The notes: a model not told the origin generated them from the sequence alone. DNA of 27,926 bases from JBAWZR01 sp037142915 (GCA_037142915.1 JBAWZR010000007.1:1-27926), one strand, 5' to 3'; positions 5,963-14,449 are shown, counted from the first letter of the stretch. Made by a program: numbers and translations.

Positions 5963-8146
5963 ATGAAACTCCTCATCGTCGAGTCGCCCTCCAAGGCCAA
6001 AACTATCACCAAATACCTCAAGAACCAATATAAGGTAGTGGCTTCGGTCGGGCATATCCGCGATCTGCCGAAGAACAACAAACAGGCAATCGACATCGAA
6101 CACGATTTCAAACCACATTACGAAATTTCTCCCGACAAAGGGGCTATCGTCGCCGAACTGAAAAAACTCACTGCTCAAGCCGACGAGATCTATCTCGCAA
6201 CCGACCCCGACCGCGAAGGAGAAGCGATCGCATGGCATATCGCTGAGGCCTGCCATATCAAGAAACCGCGCCGGGTGACCTTCCATGAAATCACACCCAA
6301 AGCCATCCAGGAAGCCATCCTCCACCCCCGTACCATCGACCAAAATCTCCGGAAGGCCCAAGAAGCACGCCGCGTCCTCGACCGTCTCGTAGGCTATGAT
6401 CTCTCCGGATTGATCTGGAAAAAACTCCGCTATGGACTCTCGGCCGGACGAGTGCAGTCCCCCGCACTCCGTATTCTCGCCGAGCGCGAACGAGAAATCA
6501 CCAATTTTATTCCCGATTTCTTCTTGCTTTACACGGGGCTCTTCCAAACGAGCAAAAAAAAACCGATTTCACTCACCTACACCACACCTCCTCAATCAAA
6601 ATCCCAAGAGATAAAAATGCGAGCTGAAGCAGAAAGACTTCTGACGCTGGGACGCAAAGGATCATGGCACATTGGTGATGTCAAAGAAACGCCCACCAAA
6701 CGCGCACCCTATCCACCGTTCACAACTTCCACTCTGCAACAAGCCGCGAGCTCACGCCTCGGATACGCGCCCTCAATCACGATGCGTCTCGCCCAAAAAC
6801 TCTATGAGCAAGGATTCATCACCTATATGCGTACCGACAGCGTCACACTGAGCACTGATGCCAAAAGCGCCATCGCGGAGTTCGTCATCAATCATTACGG
6901 CAAAGAACTGTTTCAGGAACGCCACTATATCACCAAAAGTAAGAACGCCCAAGAAGCACACGAAGCCATCCGCCCAACCGATATCTCACTCACTCACGGA
7001 GGTCGCACACCCCAAGAAAAGAAACTCTACCAACTCATCCATACCCGCGCCGTAACCTCGCAGATGATCGATGCTCAACTTCTCCGTACAAAAATTACGG
7101 CAGTATGCAGTCACAATGATGTTCCTACACTTCAAACCACCGGCTCGGTCGTCGTAACTCCCGGTTGGCTCATCTGTGATACCAACGCCAAAAATGATGA
7201 TGTCATCCTTCCCTCCGTCACAGTCGGCGAGATACTCACGCTCAACGATTTTTCCACCGAAGAAAAGTACACCGAGCCACCCCGACGCTACTCCGAAGCC
7301 GGACTCGTCAAGGAACTCGAAAAACGCGGCATCGGCCGGCCGAGCACCTACGCCTCAATCATCAAGACCCTCTACGATCGTGAATATGTTGCCAAAGAAG
7401 GTCGCTCCCTCCGCGTAACCGACACCGGCGATGTGGTCAGCGCTTTCCTCGAAAAACACTTCGCTGATATCATCAGTGATGACTTCACCGCCGGGATGGA
7501 AGAGGAACTCGACGATATCGCTCTTGGCAAACGCGATTATGCGGCCACACTCAAAAAGTTCTACACACCCTTCGCCAAACAGGTCAAATCCAAAGAGAAA
7601 ATCGAAAAAATGACCACACTTGGCGATGCTCCGAAAGGGATGAAGTGTCCCGAGTGCGGCGGCGCGATGGTACTCAAACTCGCTCGCACCGGTAAATTTT
7701 ACAGCTGTGCAAAATTCCCCGACTGCATCGGCGCCCGTACCCTCGAGGGCGAAGTCCGCTCCAATGAAGGCCCAAAGAAAACCGGTGAGATCTGCCCCGA
7801 ATGTAAGGGGGAGCTCGTGGAACGCACTGGCAAAAATGGCGCTTTCGTCGCGTGCGGCAATTTCCCCAAGTGCAAATACATCAAGAAAGCCGAGTATGTC
7901 CCCACTGGTAATGAAATCACCTGCCCCGTCTGCAATAAGGGCAGTATGATCGAACGCAAGGGTCGCTTCGGCATCTTTTACAGCTGCTCCAATTATCCCG
8001 ACTGCAAATACGCGATCAAAGCGAAACCGACCGGCAATATCTGCCCCCAGTGCCAGTCACTCATGATGGAAGGAACCAAAACAATACCAGAACGCTGTAG
8101 CAATAAGATTTGTCCCAATCATCGACCAGACAAATTGGGAAAGTAG
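5963..8146 (+). CDS. topA: DNA topoisomerase I (type IA)
   Basis: Relaxes negative supercoils by single-strand passage through a tyrosine-DNA link. The 727 residues begin with a Toprim domain (LLIVESPSKAKTI, catalytic Glu7; DPDREGE at 81-87). The type IA core follows, with active-site Tyr288 in GFITYMRTDSV. At the C-terminus there are four CxxC zinc-ribbon modules (about 560-725: CPECGGAM, CPECKGEL, CPVCNKGS, CPQCQSLM). No Shine-Dalgarno is seen before the ATG; the leader is AT-rich. The C-terminal codons run to 9 bases from the prmC start, so the two genes are probably co-transcribed. Length and domain order are normal. Confidence 0.98.
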   Translation: MKLLIVESPSKAKTITKYLKNQYKVVASVGHIRDLPKNNKQAIDIEHDFKPHYEISPDKGAIVAELKKLTAQADEIYLATDPDREGEAIAWHIAEACHIKKPRRVTFHEITPKAIQEAILHPRTIDQNLRKAQEARRVLDRLVGYDLSGLIWKKLRYGLSAGRVQSPALRILAEREREITNFIPDFFLLYTGLFQTSKKKPISLTYTTPPQSKSQEIKMRAEAERLLTLGRKGSWHIGDVKETPTKRAPYPPFTTSTLQQAASSRLGYAPSITMRLAQKLYEQGFITYMRTDSVTLSTDAKSAIAEFVINHYGKELFQERHYITKSKNAQEAHEAIRPTDISLTHGGRTPQEKKLYQLIHTRAVTSQMIDAQLLRTKITAVCSHNDVPTLQTTGSVVVTPGWLICDTNAKNDDVILPSVTVGEILTLNDFSTEEKYTEPPRRYSEAGLVKELEKRGIGRPSTYASIIKTLYDREYVAKEGRSLRVTDTGDVVSAFLEKHFADIISDDFTAGMEEELDDIALGKRDYAATLKKFYTPFAKQVKSKEKIEKMTTLGDAPKGMKCPECGGAMVLKLARTGKFYSCAKFPDCIGARTLEGEVRSNEGPKKTGEICPECKGELVERTGKNGAFVACGNFPKCKYIKKAEYVPTGNEITCPVCNKGSMIERKGRFGIFYSCSNYPDCKYAIKAKPTGNICPQCQSLMMEGTKTIPERCSNKICPNHRPDKLGK

Positions 8147-8154
8147 ACGCAGCT

Positions 8155-9105
8155 ATGGAAAAAACTTCCCATTCGACCATCAAAGAAATTCGCCACTCTT
8201 ATCAAAAATCACTCGATATGATCGATATCGATATCCTTTTGGCGCATGCGACCGGGCAATCCCGGGAATTTCTCTTGGCGCATCCAGACTATACACTAGC
8301 TGACACTGAGTATACACAAGCTATCGGATATCTCGAGCGAAGAATCAATCACGAACCGATCGCCTATATTTTGGGTAAAAAAGAATTCTATGGTTTGGAT
8401 TTTATCGTCAATCAATACACTCTCATTCCTCGACCGGAGACTGAGCTCTTGATCGATGAAACTTTAAAGATTTTAAGTGTAAAGTGTACAGAAAAAAATT
8501 CACCATCCCCTCTTATTATAGATATTGGCACGGGTAGTGGAAATATCATCATCACACTCGCGACGCTCTTGCACAAAAAAAATATCACTGCGAACTTATT
8601 CGGCTTGGATATTTCGCCCGATGCGCTTGAAATTGCGAAAAAAAATGCGCAACAACATGGTGTCGGGAATCAAATTACCTTTCTTCAGTCAGATTTGCTG
8701 GAAAAATTCTTCACATCAAAAAAAATACAACCTGGATCCCCGATCAAGTCGGGGATGACAATTCAAGAATACGAATACACGCAAATTCTCATCCTCGCCA
8801 ATCTCCCCTACCTCTCTCAGGATATCTATCAATCCGCCGAACTGGATGTGAAGGACTACGAACCGATCACCGCACTGGTGAGCGATGAGGCTGGTCTCAC
8901 CCACTATCGCCGCCTCCTCGAACAGATAGATGCTCTCTGCCAAAAAAACATTTTTTCATCCCGCAGCATCACGCTGATTCTCGAGATCAGCCCGGAGCAA
9001 AAACCGCTTATCGAGGCACTCATAAGCACTATTTTTCCTGACGCGCGCATCGCATTCATTCAAGACTATTCACAACGAACTCGCTTTGTGAAGATTGAAT
9101 TATAG
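8155..9105 (+). CDS. prmC: peptide chain release factor N5-glutamine methyltransferase PrmC
   Basis: PrmC methylates the Gln of the GGQ motif in release factors RF1/RF2 using S-adenosylmethionine. The 316-residue protein has the N-terminal helical substrate-binding region, then the linker PIAYILGKKEFYGLDF and PRPETELLIDE. The SAM-binding loop is DIGTGSGNIIITLA. The catalytic NPPY motif reads NLPY here (ANLPYLS), a deviation. A family 1 repeat is embedded in frame at 8731-8759, adding residues with the sequence PGSPIKSGMT. I chose the ATG at 8155, 9 bases after the topA stop; another ATG at 8110 would overlap topA by 37 bases. The helix-to-strand layout beyond the insert is normal. Confidence 0.94.
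   Translation: MEKTSHSTIKEIRHSYQKSLDMIDIDILLAHATGQSREFLLAHPDYTLADTEYTQAIGYLERRINHEPIAYILGKKEFYGLDFIVNQYTLIPRPETELLIDETLKILSVKCTEKNSPSPLIIDIGTGSGNIIITLATLLHKKNITANLFGLDISPDALEIAKKNAQQHGVGNQITFLQSDLLEKFFTSKKIQPGSPIKSGMTIQEYEYTQILILANLPYLSQDIYQSAELDVKDYEPITALVSDEAGLTHYRRLLEQIDALCQKNIFSSRSITLILEISPEQKPLIEALISTIFPDARIAFIQDYSQRTRFVKIEL
8731..8759 (+). repeat. family 1 palindromic repeat embedded in prmC
   Basis: CCTGGATCCCCGATC / AAGTCGGGGATGAC has the same ends and hairpin as the intergenic copies at 4596 and 16411. Here it is translated in frame (about residues 193-202 of PrmC), between the methyltransferase core strand and the NLPY motif. Confidence 0.75.
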
Positions 9106-9117
9106 TAATCTAGCATT

Positions 9118-9160
9118 TCCCCCCTCTCCTGAGCTGAGGAGAGGGCTGGGGTGAGGTTGG
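9118..9160. repeat. dispersed repeat, family 3 (simple form)
   Basis: A C-rich run, then CTCTCCTGAGCTGAGGAGAG, then GGCTGGGGTGAGGTTGG. The core is a perfect CTCTCCT/AGGAGAG hairpin. A close copy carrying an extra inner palindrome lies at 14508-14561. It follows the prmC stop. Confidence 0.75.
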
Positions 9161-9179
9161 AAAGTGTCAGGCGAAACCA

Positions 9180-9233
9180 TCAATCCTCATCCCTCCGCCG
9201 CGGCGGACTCCTTATCCAAGGAGAAGGAGAAAT
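9180..9233. repeat. dispersed repeat, family 3 (inverted, with nested palindrome)
   Basis: Read on the minus strand: CTCCTTGGATAAGGAG, the nested palindrome TCCGCCGCGGCGGA, then GGGATGAGG. The order matches the copy at 14508, including the position of the nested TCCGCC/GGCGGA unit. Confidence 0.65.
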
Positions 9234-9244
9234 CCACCCACAAT

Positions 9245-9275
9245 AAAACAGACCGCCACAAGGGCGGAGTGTTTT
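9245..9275 (-). terminator. bidirectional terminator between prmC and the 30-residue gene
   Basis: CCGCC (9253-9257) pairs with GGCGG (9263-9267), flanked by AAAAC and GTTTT that extend the stem. T-runs follow on both strands (TTTTATTTTT on plus, TTTTATT on minus). It can stop prmC from the left and the minus-strand gene at 9297-9389. Confidence 0.75.
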
Positions 9276-9296
9276 ATTTTTGTTTTTGAAGAAAGA

Positions 9297-9389
9297 TTAT
9301 TTCTTCTTCTTTTTTGCAACCTTCTTCTTTTTTGCAACCTTCTTTACCGCCTTCTTGACGGCCTTCTTCACCTTCTTTTTTGCTGCCAT
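9297..9389 (-). CDS. 30-residue histone H1-like Lys/Ala/Val peptide
   Basis: ATG at 9387-9389, stop TAA at 9297-9299. The product is built almost only of Lys, Ala and Val, with repeats such as KKAVKKAVKKVAKKKK. It resembles the C-terminal tails of bacterial H1-like proteins. A textbook ribosome-binding site, AAGGAGGTGA, lies just upstream, so translation is very likely despite the size. Repeated AAKK-type units are known in nucleoid-associated proteins of the Hc1/H1 type, so DNA or RNA binding is a reasonable inference. The tail of the protein at 26582-27025 has the same composition. Transcription should stop at the 9245-9275 terminator. A minus-strand TATAAT lies at 9512-9517, with no -35 at normal spacing. 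Confidence 0.72.
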   Translation of the reverse strand: MAAKKKVKKAVKKAVKKVAKKKKVAKKKKK

Positions 9390-9626
9390 AATACAGTCAC
9401 CTCCTTTCTTATTTTTAGTTTTTATTTCTCCTCCCGAAATTTTTTGAGAGAATTGAGAAGATTTTTTTTCTTGAAAAAGTTTTTTCAGGAATATTTTTCT
9501 TCACTACTTTTATTATACACGAAAAAAAGAAAATAAAAATATCTTGTCAAGTGTTTCGATGTATTATTTTGAAAAAGTTTTTTGAAAATATTTTATAAAA
9601 AATAATTCTAAAAAAATTTACAAAAG
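9390..9626. other. AT-rich gap without a gene
   Basis: Together with 9627-9709 this is about 320 bases with no supported gene. It holds the ribosome-binding site and possible -10 (9512-9517) of the 30-residue gene. Two imperfect copies of TTGAAAAAGTTTTTT are present, at 9471 and 9569. A minus-strand TTGACA at 9545-9550 is 27 bases from the -10, which is too far. Nothing else is recognisable. Confidence 0.5.
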
Positions 9627-9652
9627 AAAAACAGGTTTTCATTCCTGTTTTT
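9627..9652 (-). terminator. terminator of the efflux operon
   Basis: AAAAACAGG (9627-9635) pairs with CCTGTTTTT (9644-9652), a 9-bp stem, with an 8-base loop. On the minus strand it ends in TTTTTCTTTT. It lies 57 bases after the permease stop. Confidence 0.75.
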
Positions 9653-9709
9653 GAAAAAATATATTCCTTACAATGCAAATCACTCAGTCATCCTCCCAAT
9701 CCATTTCGT

Positions 9710-10933
9710 TTATTCATAACGCAGCGCATCGATAGGACTGAGGTTGGCGGCACGGCGAGCGGGATAAAAACCAAAGACGATACCGACACCAGCAGAGACA
9801 CCAAATGCCAACAACACCGATGACATCGTGATCTGTGTGGTCAATGTACTCACGAAGTGTGTCACGGTCAGCGAAGCACCCCAGCCGAGCAACACCCCGA
9901 GCAAACCACCGAAGAAAGTCAACGCCACCGCCTCACCAAGAAACTGCAGATTGATATAGATTTTCCGCACACCGACCGCCTTGCGCAAACCGATCTCGCG
10001 AGTGCGTTCTGTCACCGTCGTCAACATCATATTCATAATCCCAATACCGCCGACCAACAAAGAAATCCCCGCGATCGAAGCGAGCAAAATCGTAAAGGTG
10101 CCGGTAATACTCGAAGCGGTCGCAATGATATCCGTCTGATTGAGGATACTGAAGTCCGCTTGCGTCGGATCACTGATCTTATGTCGAGCGAGCAGAATAT
10201 CGGTCGCCTCTTGTTGTACCGCCTTCATCGCATCTTGAGTTTGAGCGGAGATATCGATCGTGGTGACATACATCGAACCAGCGAGGTATTGTTGCGCCGT
10301 CGAGACCGGCACATACACCATATCATCGGGATTGGCAAAACCAGAACCACCCTTGGACATCGTGACACCGATAATCTGAAAGTTGACATTATTGATGCGG
10401 ATTATCTGCCCCGTCGGATCAACACCAGCACCAAACAAGTCATCACGCGTTGTCGGCCCGAGCACGGCCACCCGGGAAATCGTTTTTATTTGTTGATCGG
10501 TAAAAAATGAACCATAATCAACCGCGATATTGCGTATCGAAAGATAAGCGGGCGTCGTCCCGAGTACCGAAGTATTCGTGTTATTTCCACCCGCGGTAAT
10601 CTGATAGCGTCGCGAGACTTCTGGTGCGACCCCACTCACATTTTGCAATTGATCCTGTAGCGCGGTGACATCCTCAAGTGTGAGCGTCTGCGCGTTGCCA
10701 CGGCCAAAGTTCACTCCTCCGGCGCCACTCCGCGATCCGCCCGGCGTGACAATGATGAGGTTGGAACCGATGGCCTCAATACTGCTCTCGATGGAACTCT
10801 GTGCGCCCTGACCAATCGCCACCATCGTGATGACCGAAGCGATACCAATGACGATACCCAAAATCGTCAGACCCGACCGAGCCTTGTTACTGGAAAGCGA
10901 CGAAAATATTTCTTGTAAGAGATCGCCGAGCAT
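9710..10933 (-). CDS. MacB/FtsX-type ABC transporter permease
   Basis: Membrane subunit of a MacAB-like exporter; works by mechanotransmission between the cytoplasmic ATPase and an extracytoplasmic domain. The 407 residues start with a first membrane segment (about 20-44, GLTILGIVIGIASVITMVAI). A large extracytoplasmic MacB-PCD domain follows (about 50-280). Three further segments lie in the C-terminal FtsX domain (about 285-400), with TERTREIGLRKAVGVRK between membrane segments, a family hallmark. The order on the minus strand is adaptor, ATPase, permease, with gaps of 10-16 bases, so this is an operon. The substrate is unknown; peptides, lipids or drugs are all possible for the family. There is no Shine-Dalgarno. 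Confidence 0.93.
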   Translation of the reverse strand: MLGDLLQEIFSSLSSNKARSGLTILGIVIGIASVITMVAIGQGAQSSIESSIEAIGSNLIIVTPGGSRSGAGGVNFGRGNAQTLTLEDVTALQDQLQNVSGVAPEVSRRYQITAGGNNTNTSVLGTTPAYLSIRNIAVDYGSFFTDQQIKTISRVAVLGPTTRDDLFGAGVDPTGQIIRINNVNFQIIGVTMSKGGSGFANPDDMVYVPVSTAQQYLAGSMYVTTIDISAQTQDAMKAVQQEATDILLARHKISDPTQADFSILNQTDIIATASSITGTFTILLASIAGISLLVGGIGIMNMMLTTVTERTREIGLRKAVGVRKIYINLQFLGEAVALTFFGGLLGVLLGWGASLTVTHFVSTLTTQITMSSVLLAFGVSAGVGIVFGFYPARRAANLSPIDALRYE

Positions 10934-10943
10934 AATTTTTCGA

Positions 10944-11636
10944 TTACTGTCGATTGATGATATCTTTCTCGATCAAACCATCACGAATAGAGATGATCCT
11001 TTTGGCGAAGTTAGCGATTTCTGGTTCGTGCGTAATAATAATAACCGTGTGTCCCTCGGCGTTCAAGCGTTGGAATGTTTCCATCACGATATGGCTCGTC
11101 TTCGTATCGAGGTTACCCGTCGGCTCGTCGGCCAAAATAATCGCCGGATTGCTGATGAGTGCCCGAGCGATCGCCACACGCTGGATTTGTCCACCCGAAA
11201 GCTGATTGGAGAAGTGCACATATTTCGTCTCATCATCGAGTCCGGCATACCGGAGAGACTCCTTGGCTCGTTGCTCACGCTCTGCCTGGGGAATATCCGT
11301 AAACAATAACGGCAACATCACATTACGCAGAACACTCGTCCGCGGCAAGAGATTGAATGATTGAAACACGAAGCCGATCTCGTTTTTTCTCAAATCAGAA
11401 AGCTCGTCATCATCCATCAGAGAAACTTCCTTATTATTAAGGAAGTATTGTCCGGTCGTTGGCGTATCGAGTGCACCGAGGATATGCATCAAGGTCGACT
11501 TGCCCGAACCCGATGGTCCGATGATAGCCACGAACTCACCTTTTTCAATGCTAAACGACACACCTTTCAAGGCCGTGGTATCGAACTCTCCCATTTCATA
11601 GACTTTGATGAGATCTTTGCACTCGATTATCTTCAT
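10944..11636 (-). CDS. MacB/LolD-type ABC transporter ATPase
   Basis: Cytoplasmic ATPase that powers the permease encoded 10 bases downstream. The 230-residue protein has Walker A GPSGSGKST, Q-loop FQSFNLLPR, signature LSGGQIQRVAIARAL, Walker B IILADEPTGNLD and H-loop THE. ADEPTGNLD is typical of the LolD/MacB/FtsE group. The ATG at 11636 yields the normal start MKIIECKDLIKVYEMGE; in-frame codons upstream overlap the adaptor gene and have no family match. The operon is driven by the promoter at 12862-12890. Confidence 0.95.
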   Translation of the reverse strand: MKIIECKDLIKVYEMGEFDTTALKGVSFSIEKGEFVAIIGPSGSGKSTLMHILGALDTPTTGQYFLNNKEVSLMDDDELSDLRKNEIGFVFQSFNLLPRTSVLRNVMLPLLFTDIPQAEREQRAKESLRYAGLDDETKYVHFSNQLSGGQIQRVAIARALISNPAIILADEPTGNLDTKTSHIVMETFQRLNAEGHTVIIITHEPEIANFAKRIISIRDGLIEKDIINRQ

Positions 11637-11652
11637 AACGATGGTCTTGTAA

Positions 11653-12810
11653 TTAGCCTCTGCCACCGCCACCAATCCCTGGGAGATGCAATCCGCCCGC
11701 CCCGCCACCGACTGCTGGAGTCGTCGTAGTCGTGGCCGCACCAGCCGCGATCGTCCGTGTCACCACATTATCGCCATCATTGAGACCACTCACGATTTCC
11801 GTCTCCGTGTTGTTGGTCGCTCCCGTCACCACGGTCACAGGAGTCGGCAGCGTTTGCCCATCCTTTAAGATCTGCACGACCGTTTCACCACGCTGCGTCT
11901 TGACAGCACCACTTGGAACGAGAATGACATTCGCCTTCTCGCCGGTGATAATTGAAGCTGAAACACTCATCTCTGGCCTAATACGCGGATCAAGTTTATC
12001 AAAAGTAATGGTCACCGTATATGTCACCACACCCTGGGAAATCGTTCCTAGCGCATTGATTTGCGAGACTTTTCCCGTTGCCGTAAATCCATTGATCGCC
12101 GGAAAGGTCAATGTCACCTTTTGTCCGGTCATCACATTGGGTATATCAACCTCATTGACCAACACACTCGTCTCGAGCGTCCCAAGATCGCCGATGATAA
12201 TCGGGGCCTGACGCGTACTCGAAGAAGACACTTTGCCGAGATCATCTCCATTCTTCACATTGACAGCATTTACCGTCCCTGCAATTGGCGACACTACCTC
12301 TCGTTTCGCGGCATTGGTCATAGTATTTCGATAACTCAATTGAGTCGCAGTAAGACTCTGCTCAGACGAAGCAATCTTCTGGCGGAGAATCTGCCGGTCT
12401 CTTTCGGTATCAGTAGAGCCATTCTTTTTGGTCGCAGCGAGGTTAGCCCTGGCCTGTGCCACGGCAATCTGAGCATTTTGGAGAGACGCCTGCGATTGAG
12501 CAACGCTCGCCGACAGCTGACCACTATCATCAATCGTGAAGAGGAGTTGGCCTTTCTTGACCGAATCCCCCACCGCCACCGCGAGATTGGCCACCGTGCC
12601 GCTGATCGTCGGATCGACATTGGCGATACTGTCCACTACCACATTGCCAGTCCCTGAAACCGATGTCACGAGCGTTCCTTTGGTCGCCGGTGTCGTCACA
12701 TATTTCGGTACAGTCGTCGGCGCGGCATTCTTGTTGTACAGATAATAGCCGACGCCAAGCAATACGACAACAATCAGAAATGTATACCATTTCCTGCTCA
12801 ATTTTTTCAT
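11653..12810 (-). CDS. membrane fusion / adaptor protein (HlyD/MacA family)
   Basis: Periplasmic-adaptor homologue of a MacAB-type system; in a monoderm-like CPR cell it would act on the outer face of the membrane with the permease. The 385 residues have an N-terminal anchor (about 8-24, YTFLIVVVLLGVGYYLY) and a lipoyl/barrel-sandwich half (VDPTISGTVANLAVAVGDSV). An Ala/Gln-rich helical hairpin (about 95-165) and a beta-barrel region follow. The C-terminal tail is Gly-rich and low complexity (GGGAGG, GIGGGGRG). First gene of the operon. Its promoter is excellent but no Shine-Dalgarno precedes the ATG. Confidence 0.9.
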   Translation of the reverse strand: MKKLSRKWYTFLIVVVLLGVGYYLYNKNAAPTTVPKYVTTPATKGTLVTSVSGTGNVVVDSIANVDPTISGTVANLAVAVGDSVKKGQLLFTIDDSGQLSASVAQSQASLQNAQIAVAQARANLAATKKNGSTDTERDRQILRQKIASSEQSLTATQLSYRNTMTNAAKREVVSPIAGTVNAVNVKNGDDLGKVSSSSTRQAPIIIGDLGTLETSVLVNEVDIPNVMTGQKVTLTFPAINGFTATGKVSQINALGTISQGVVTYTVTITFDKLDPRIRPEMSVSASIITGEKANVILVPSGAVKTQRGETVVQILKDGQTLPTPVTVVTGATNNTETEIVSGLNDGDNVVTRTIAAGAATTTTTPAVGGGAGGLHLPGIGGGGRG

Positions 12811-12861
12811 AAGTATTTAGATACGAATATAGTTTGAAGCACAAACAATCCCTCAGTTAAA

Positions 12862-12890
12862 AGTATAACGATTTTTTTGAATTTTGTCTA
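12862..12890 (-). promoter_or_regulatory. promoter of the efflux operon
   Basis: Minus-strand TAGACA (12885-12890), a 17-base spacer and TATACT (12862-12867), 5/6 matches at both elements, 52 bases upstream of the adaptor ATG. Confidence 0.72.
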
Positions 12891-12901
12891 TCTAGAGATT
12901 G

Positions 12902-13474
12902 TTACATAATTCCTCGTTCGTACCTGCGCAATTCCTTACGCCGAATAGCGTAATCAGGAACAGCCTGAGCAACGAGCAACCAGAATTTCTTAGAATGGTT
13001 CATCTCCCGCAAATGACATACCTCGTGCACAATAATATAATCCGCTAGATGGGGTGGTAGGAAAACTATCTTGTAATTGAAATTCAGATTCCCTTTACTC
13101 GAACAGCTCCCCCACTTGGTTGAATGATTTTTGATACGCACCTCACCGAAAGAAAATCCGTATAACAAATTAAAATAAGCAATCCGCTCTCGGACGAGTC
13201 TCCGCGCCGGAACCTTGCTCGCCAAAAACTCCCGCCGTCGCTCTCGATCTGACAGCACCGGTTTTCCCGCTCGCGCTTCATCTATGTGTTTGAGTATCCA
13301 CTCCGCTTTCTCTGTGAGAAACACGGATATTTTTGGCTTTGTAGCACGCTTGGGGATCGTGACCACCAATTCCCCGCCCCGCTTCACGGTCAAACGCATC
13401 CGTTTGGCGAGCACACTCACCTTCAGGGTATACTCGACTATTCGGTCATTCAGTTGTATTTGATGCTGAGACAT
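12902..13474 (-). CDS. YgjP-like zinc metallopeptidase domain protein (DUF45/WLM type)
   Basis: The 190-residue protein has the family layout: an N-terminal beta-rich part with KRMRLTVKRGGELVVTIP, the motif WGSCSSKGNLNFN (121-133), and the zinc site HEVCH (150-154) followed by His160 in MNHSKKFW. The HExxH motif plus the later His are the expected metal ligands. Members are predicted metallopeptidases; the cellular substrate is not established. It is a single minus-strand gene ending 12 bases before the efflux-operon promoter. No Shine-Dalgarno is seen. A possible -10 TAGAAT lies about 35 bases upstream of the start. Confidence 0.9.
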   Translation of the reverse strand: MSQHQIQLNDRIVEYTLKVSVLAKRMRLTVKRGGELVVTIPKRATKPKISVFLTEKAEWILKHIDEARAGKPVLSDRERRREFLASKVPARRLVRERIAYFNLLYGFSFGEVRIKNHSTKWGSCSSKGNLNFNYKIVFLPPHLADYIIVHEVCHLREMNHSKKFWLLVAQAVPDYAIRRKELRRYERGIM

Positions 13475-13571
13475 GGCAAAAATCCATAAACTATTGTCCT
13501 ATTCTACCATCAGATAACAAGAACAGATAGAGGAATTATCCCCTACAAAACAAAAATATTTCTTTGTCAAG

Positions 13572-13600
13572 TTGACGGTGTGGAGATGGGTCGGTACAAT
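13572..13600 (+). promoter_or_regulatory. promoter of the 13783 membrane protein gene
   Basis: TTGACG (13572-13577), exactly 17 bases, TACAAT (13595-13600), 5/6 matches at both. The predicted start near 13607 leaves a leader of about 175 bases. Confidence 0.7.
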
Positions 13601-13606
13601 AAGGGA

Positions 13607-13782
13607 GATTCCAAGCGATTTTCTTATTTTTTCTTGTCTCCCTTCGCCTGTTGAAAAATATTTCCGACAGACGAGGTGCGATACACAAAGAAAAAGAAAC
13701 AGCGCACTTTAAAAAACCAAGATCATATCCTAAACTTTTTTTGGGGTACGTTCTCAATCTAGAAAGGCAGGTGAACTCTTAT
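13607..13782 (+). promoter_or_regulatory. long 5' leader of the 13783 gene
   Basis: The 13475-13782 gap (about 308 bases) contains no supported gene. The leader part holds GTGCG near 13676 facing CGCAC near 13703, a possible hairpin, and a T-run at 13738-13744. It ends in the ribosome-binding site AGGTGA near 13769. No known riboswitch class is recognised. Confidence 0.35.
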
Positions 13783-14385
13783 ATGATAGATGAAGAAAAA
13801 GATGTGTTTGACCAATCCGAAGAAACTCCAGGTTTGAAAGTGTGGTTTGAGGATAACTTGCGAATTCTGTTAAGTATTCTAGTGGTAGTCGCGATTGCCG
13901 GCGGGATCTATTCGTACTCCAAGCGAGTACAAACTCCCACGATAACTGATACGGCCGCTACGCAACAACAGAACGATACGACAACAGAAACAACCGAGTC
14001 TACACCTCCAGCCAACGAAAAAACGACCACTCCGACAACTGCAGCACCAACAACAGCCGCCGTATCGACCGCCCAAGTCAGCGAGACAGAAAAATCACTG
14101 GCAGTGAAAGCGACACGAGGCCAAGGCGAGACGCATTTGGCACGAGAGGCTTTGGCGAATTATCTCACCAAAAACCCGGATTCTCAGTTGACGAAAGAAC
14201 ACAAGATTTACATCGAGGATTACCTCCGCAAGCATAACACCTTCAATGGCCACGTATCTGTCGGCACTTCGGTTGAATTCCAGAAGACATTGATTCAGCA
14301 GGCTATCGGCCAAGCCAAAACCTTGACCCCTCAGCAGTTGGATCATTTGAAGATTTATAGTGCCCGTGTGACTTCGATGCCGTAA
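13783..14385 (+). CDS. single-pass membrane protein with Thr-rich linker, CPR-type
   Basis: The 200-residue product has a short acidic N-terminus, a membrane span (about 27-45, LRILLSILVVVAIAGGIYSY), and a Thr/Pro/Ala-rich low-complexity linker (about 51-108). A compact C-terminal domain (about 109-200) begins LAVKATRGQGETHLAREALANY and includes KEHKIYIEDYLRKH and LTPQQLDHLKIYSARV. I recall similar C-terminal domains in other CPR genomes, but no function is known to me. The GxGxTHLAR-like opening is loosely reminiscent of LysM, so cell-wall binding is a weak guess. The ATG at 13783 is supported by the upstream GGCAGGTGA. A strong terminator follows at 14450. Confidence 0.85.
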   Translation: MIDEEKDVFDQSEETPGLKVWFEDNLRILLSILVVVAIAGGIYSYSKRVQTPTITDTAATQQQNDTTTETTESTPPANEKTTTPTTAAPTTAAVSTAQVSETEKSLAVKATRGQGETHLAREALANYLTKNPDSQLTKEHKIYIEDYLRKHNTFNGHVSVGTSVEFQKTLIQQAIGQAKTLTPQQLDHLKIYSARVTSMP

Positions 14386-14449
14386 GATTGTTTGGATTTT
14401 CAGTTTTCGTTCTTTGTGTTAGTTGATTTGTTCGAACTACAATCACCAT

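Noticed and set aside
9512..9550. Minus-strand TTGACA with TATAAT as a promoter of the 30-residue gene
   Set aside because: The spacing is 27 bases, far beyond the functional range; only the -10 is kept as a possibility.
13651..13782. Upstream 44-codon extension of the 13783 membrane protein
   Set aside because: No start signal; the predicted promoter and AGGTGA support the ATG at 13783, and the extension has no protein-like character.
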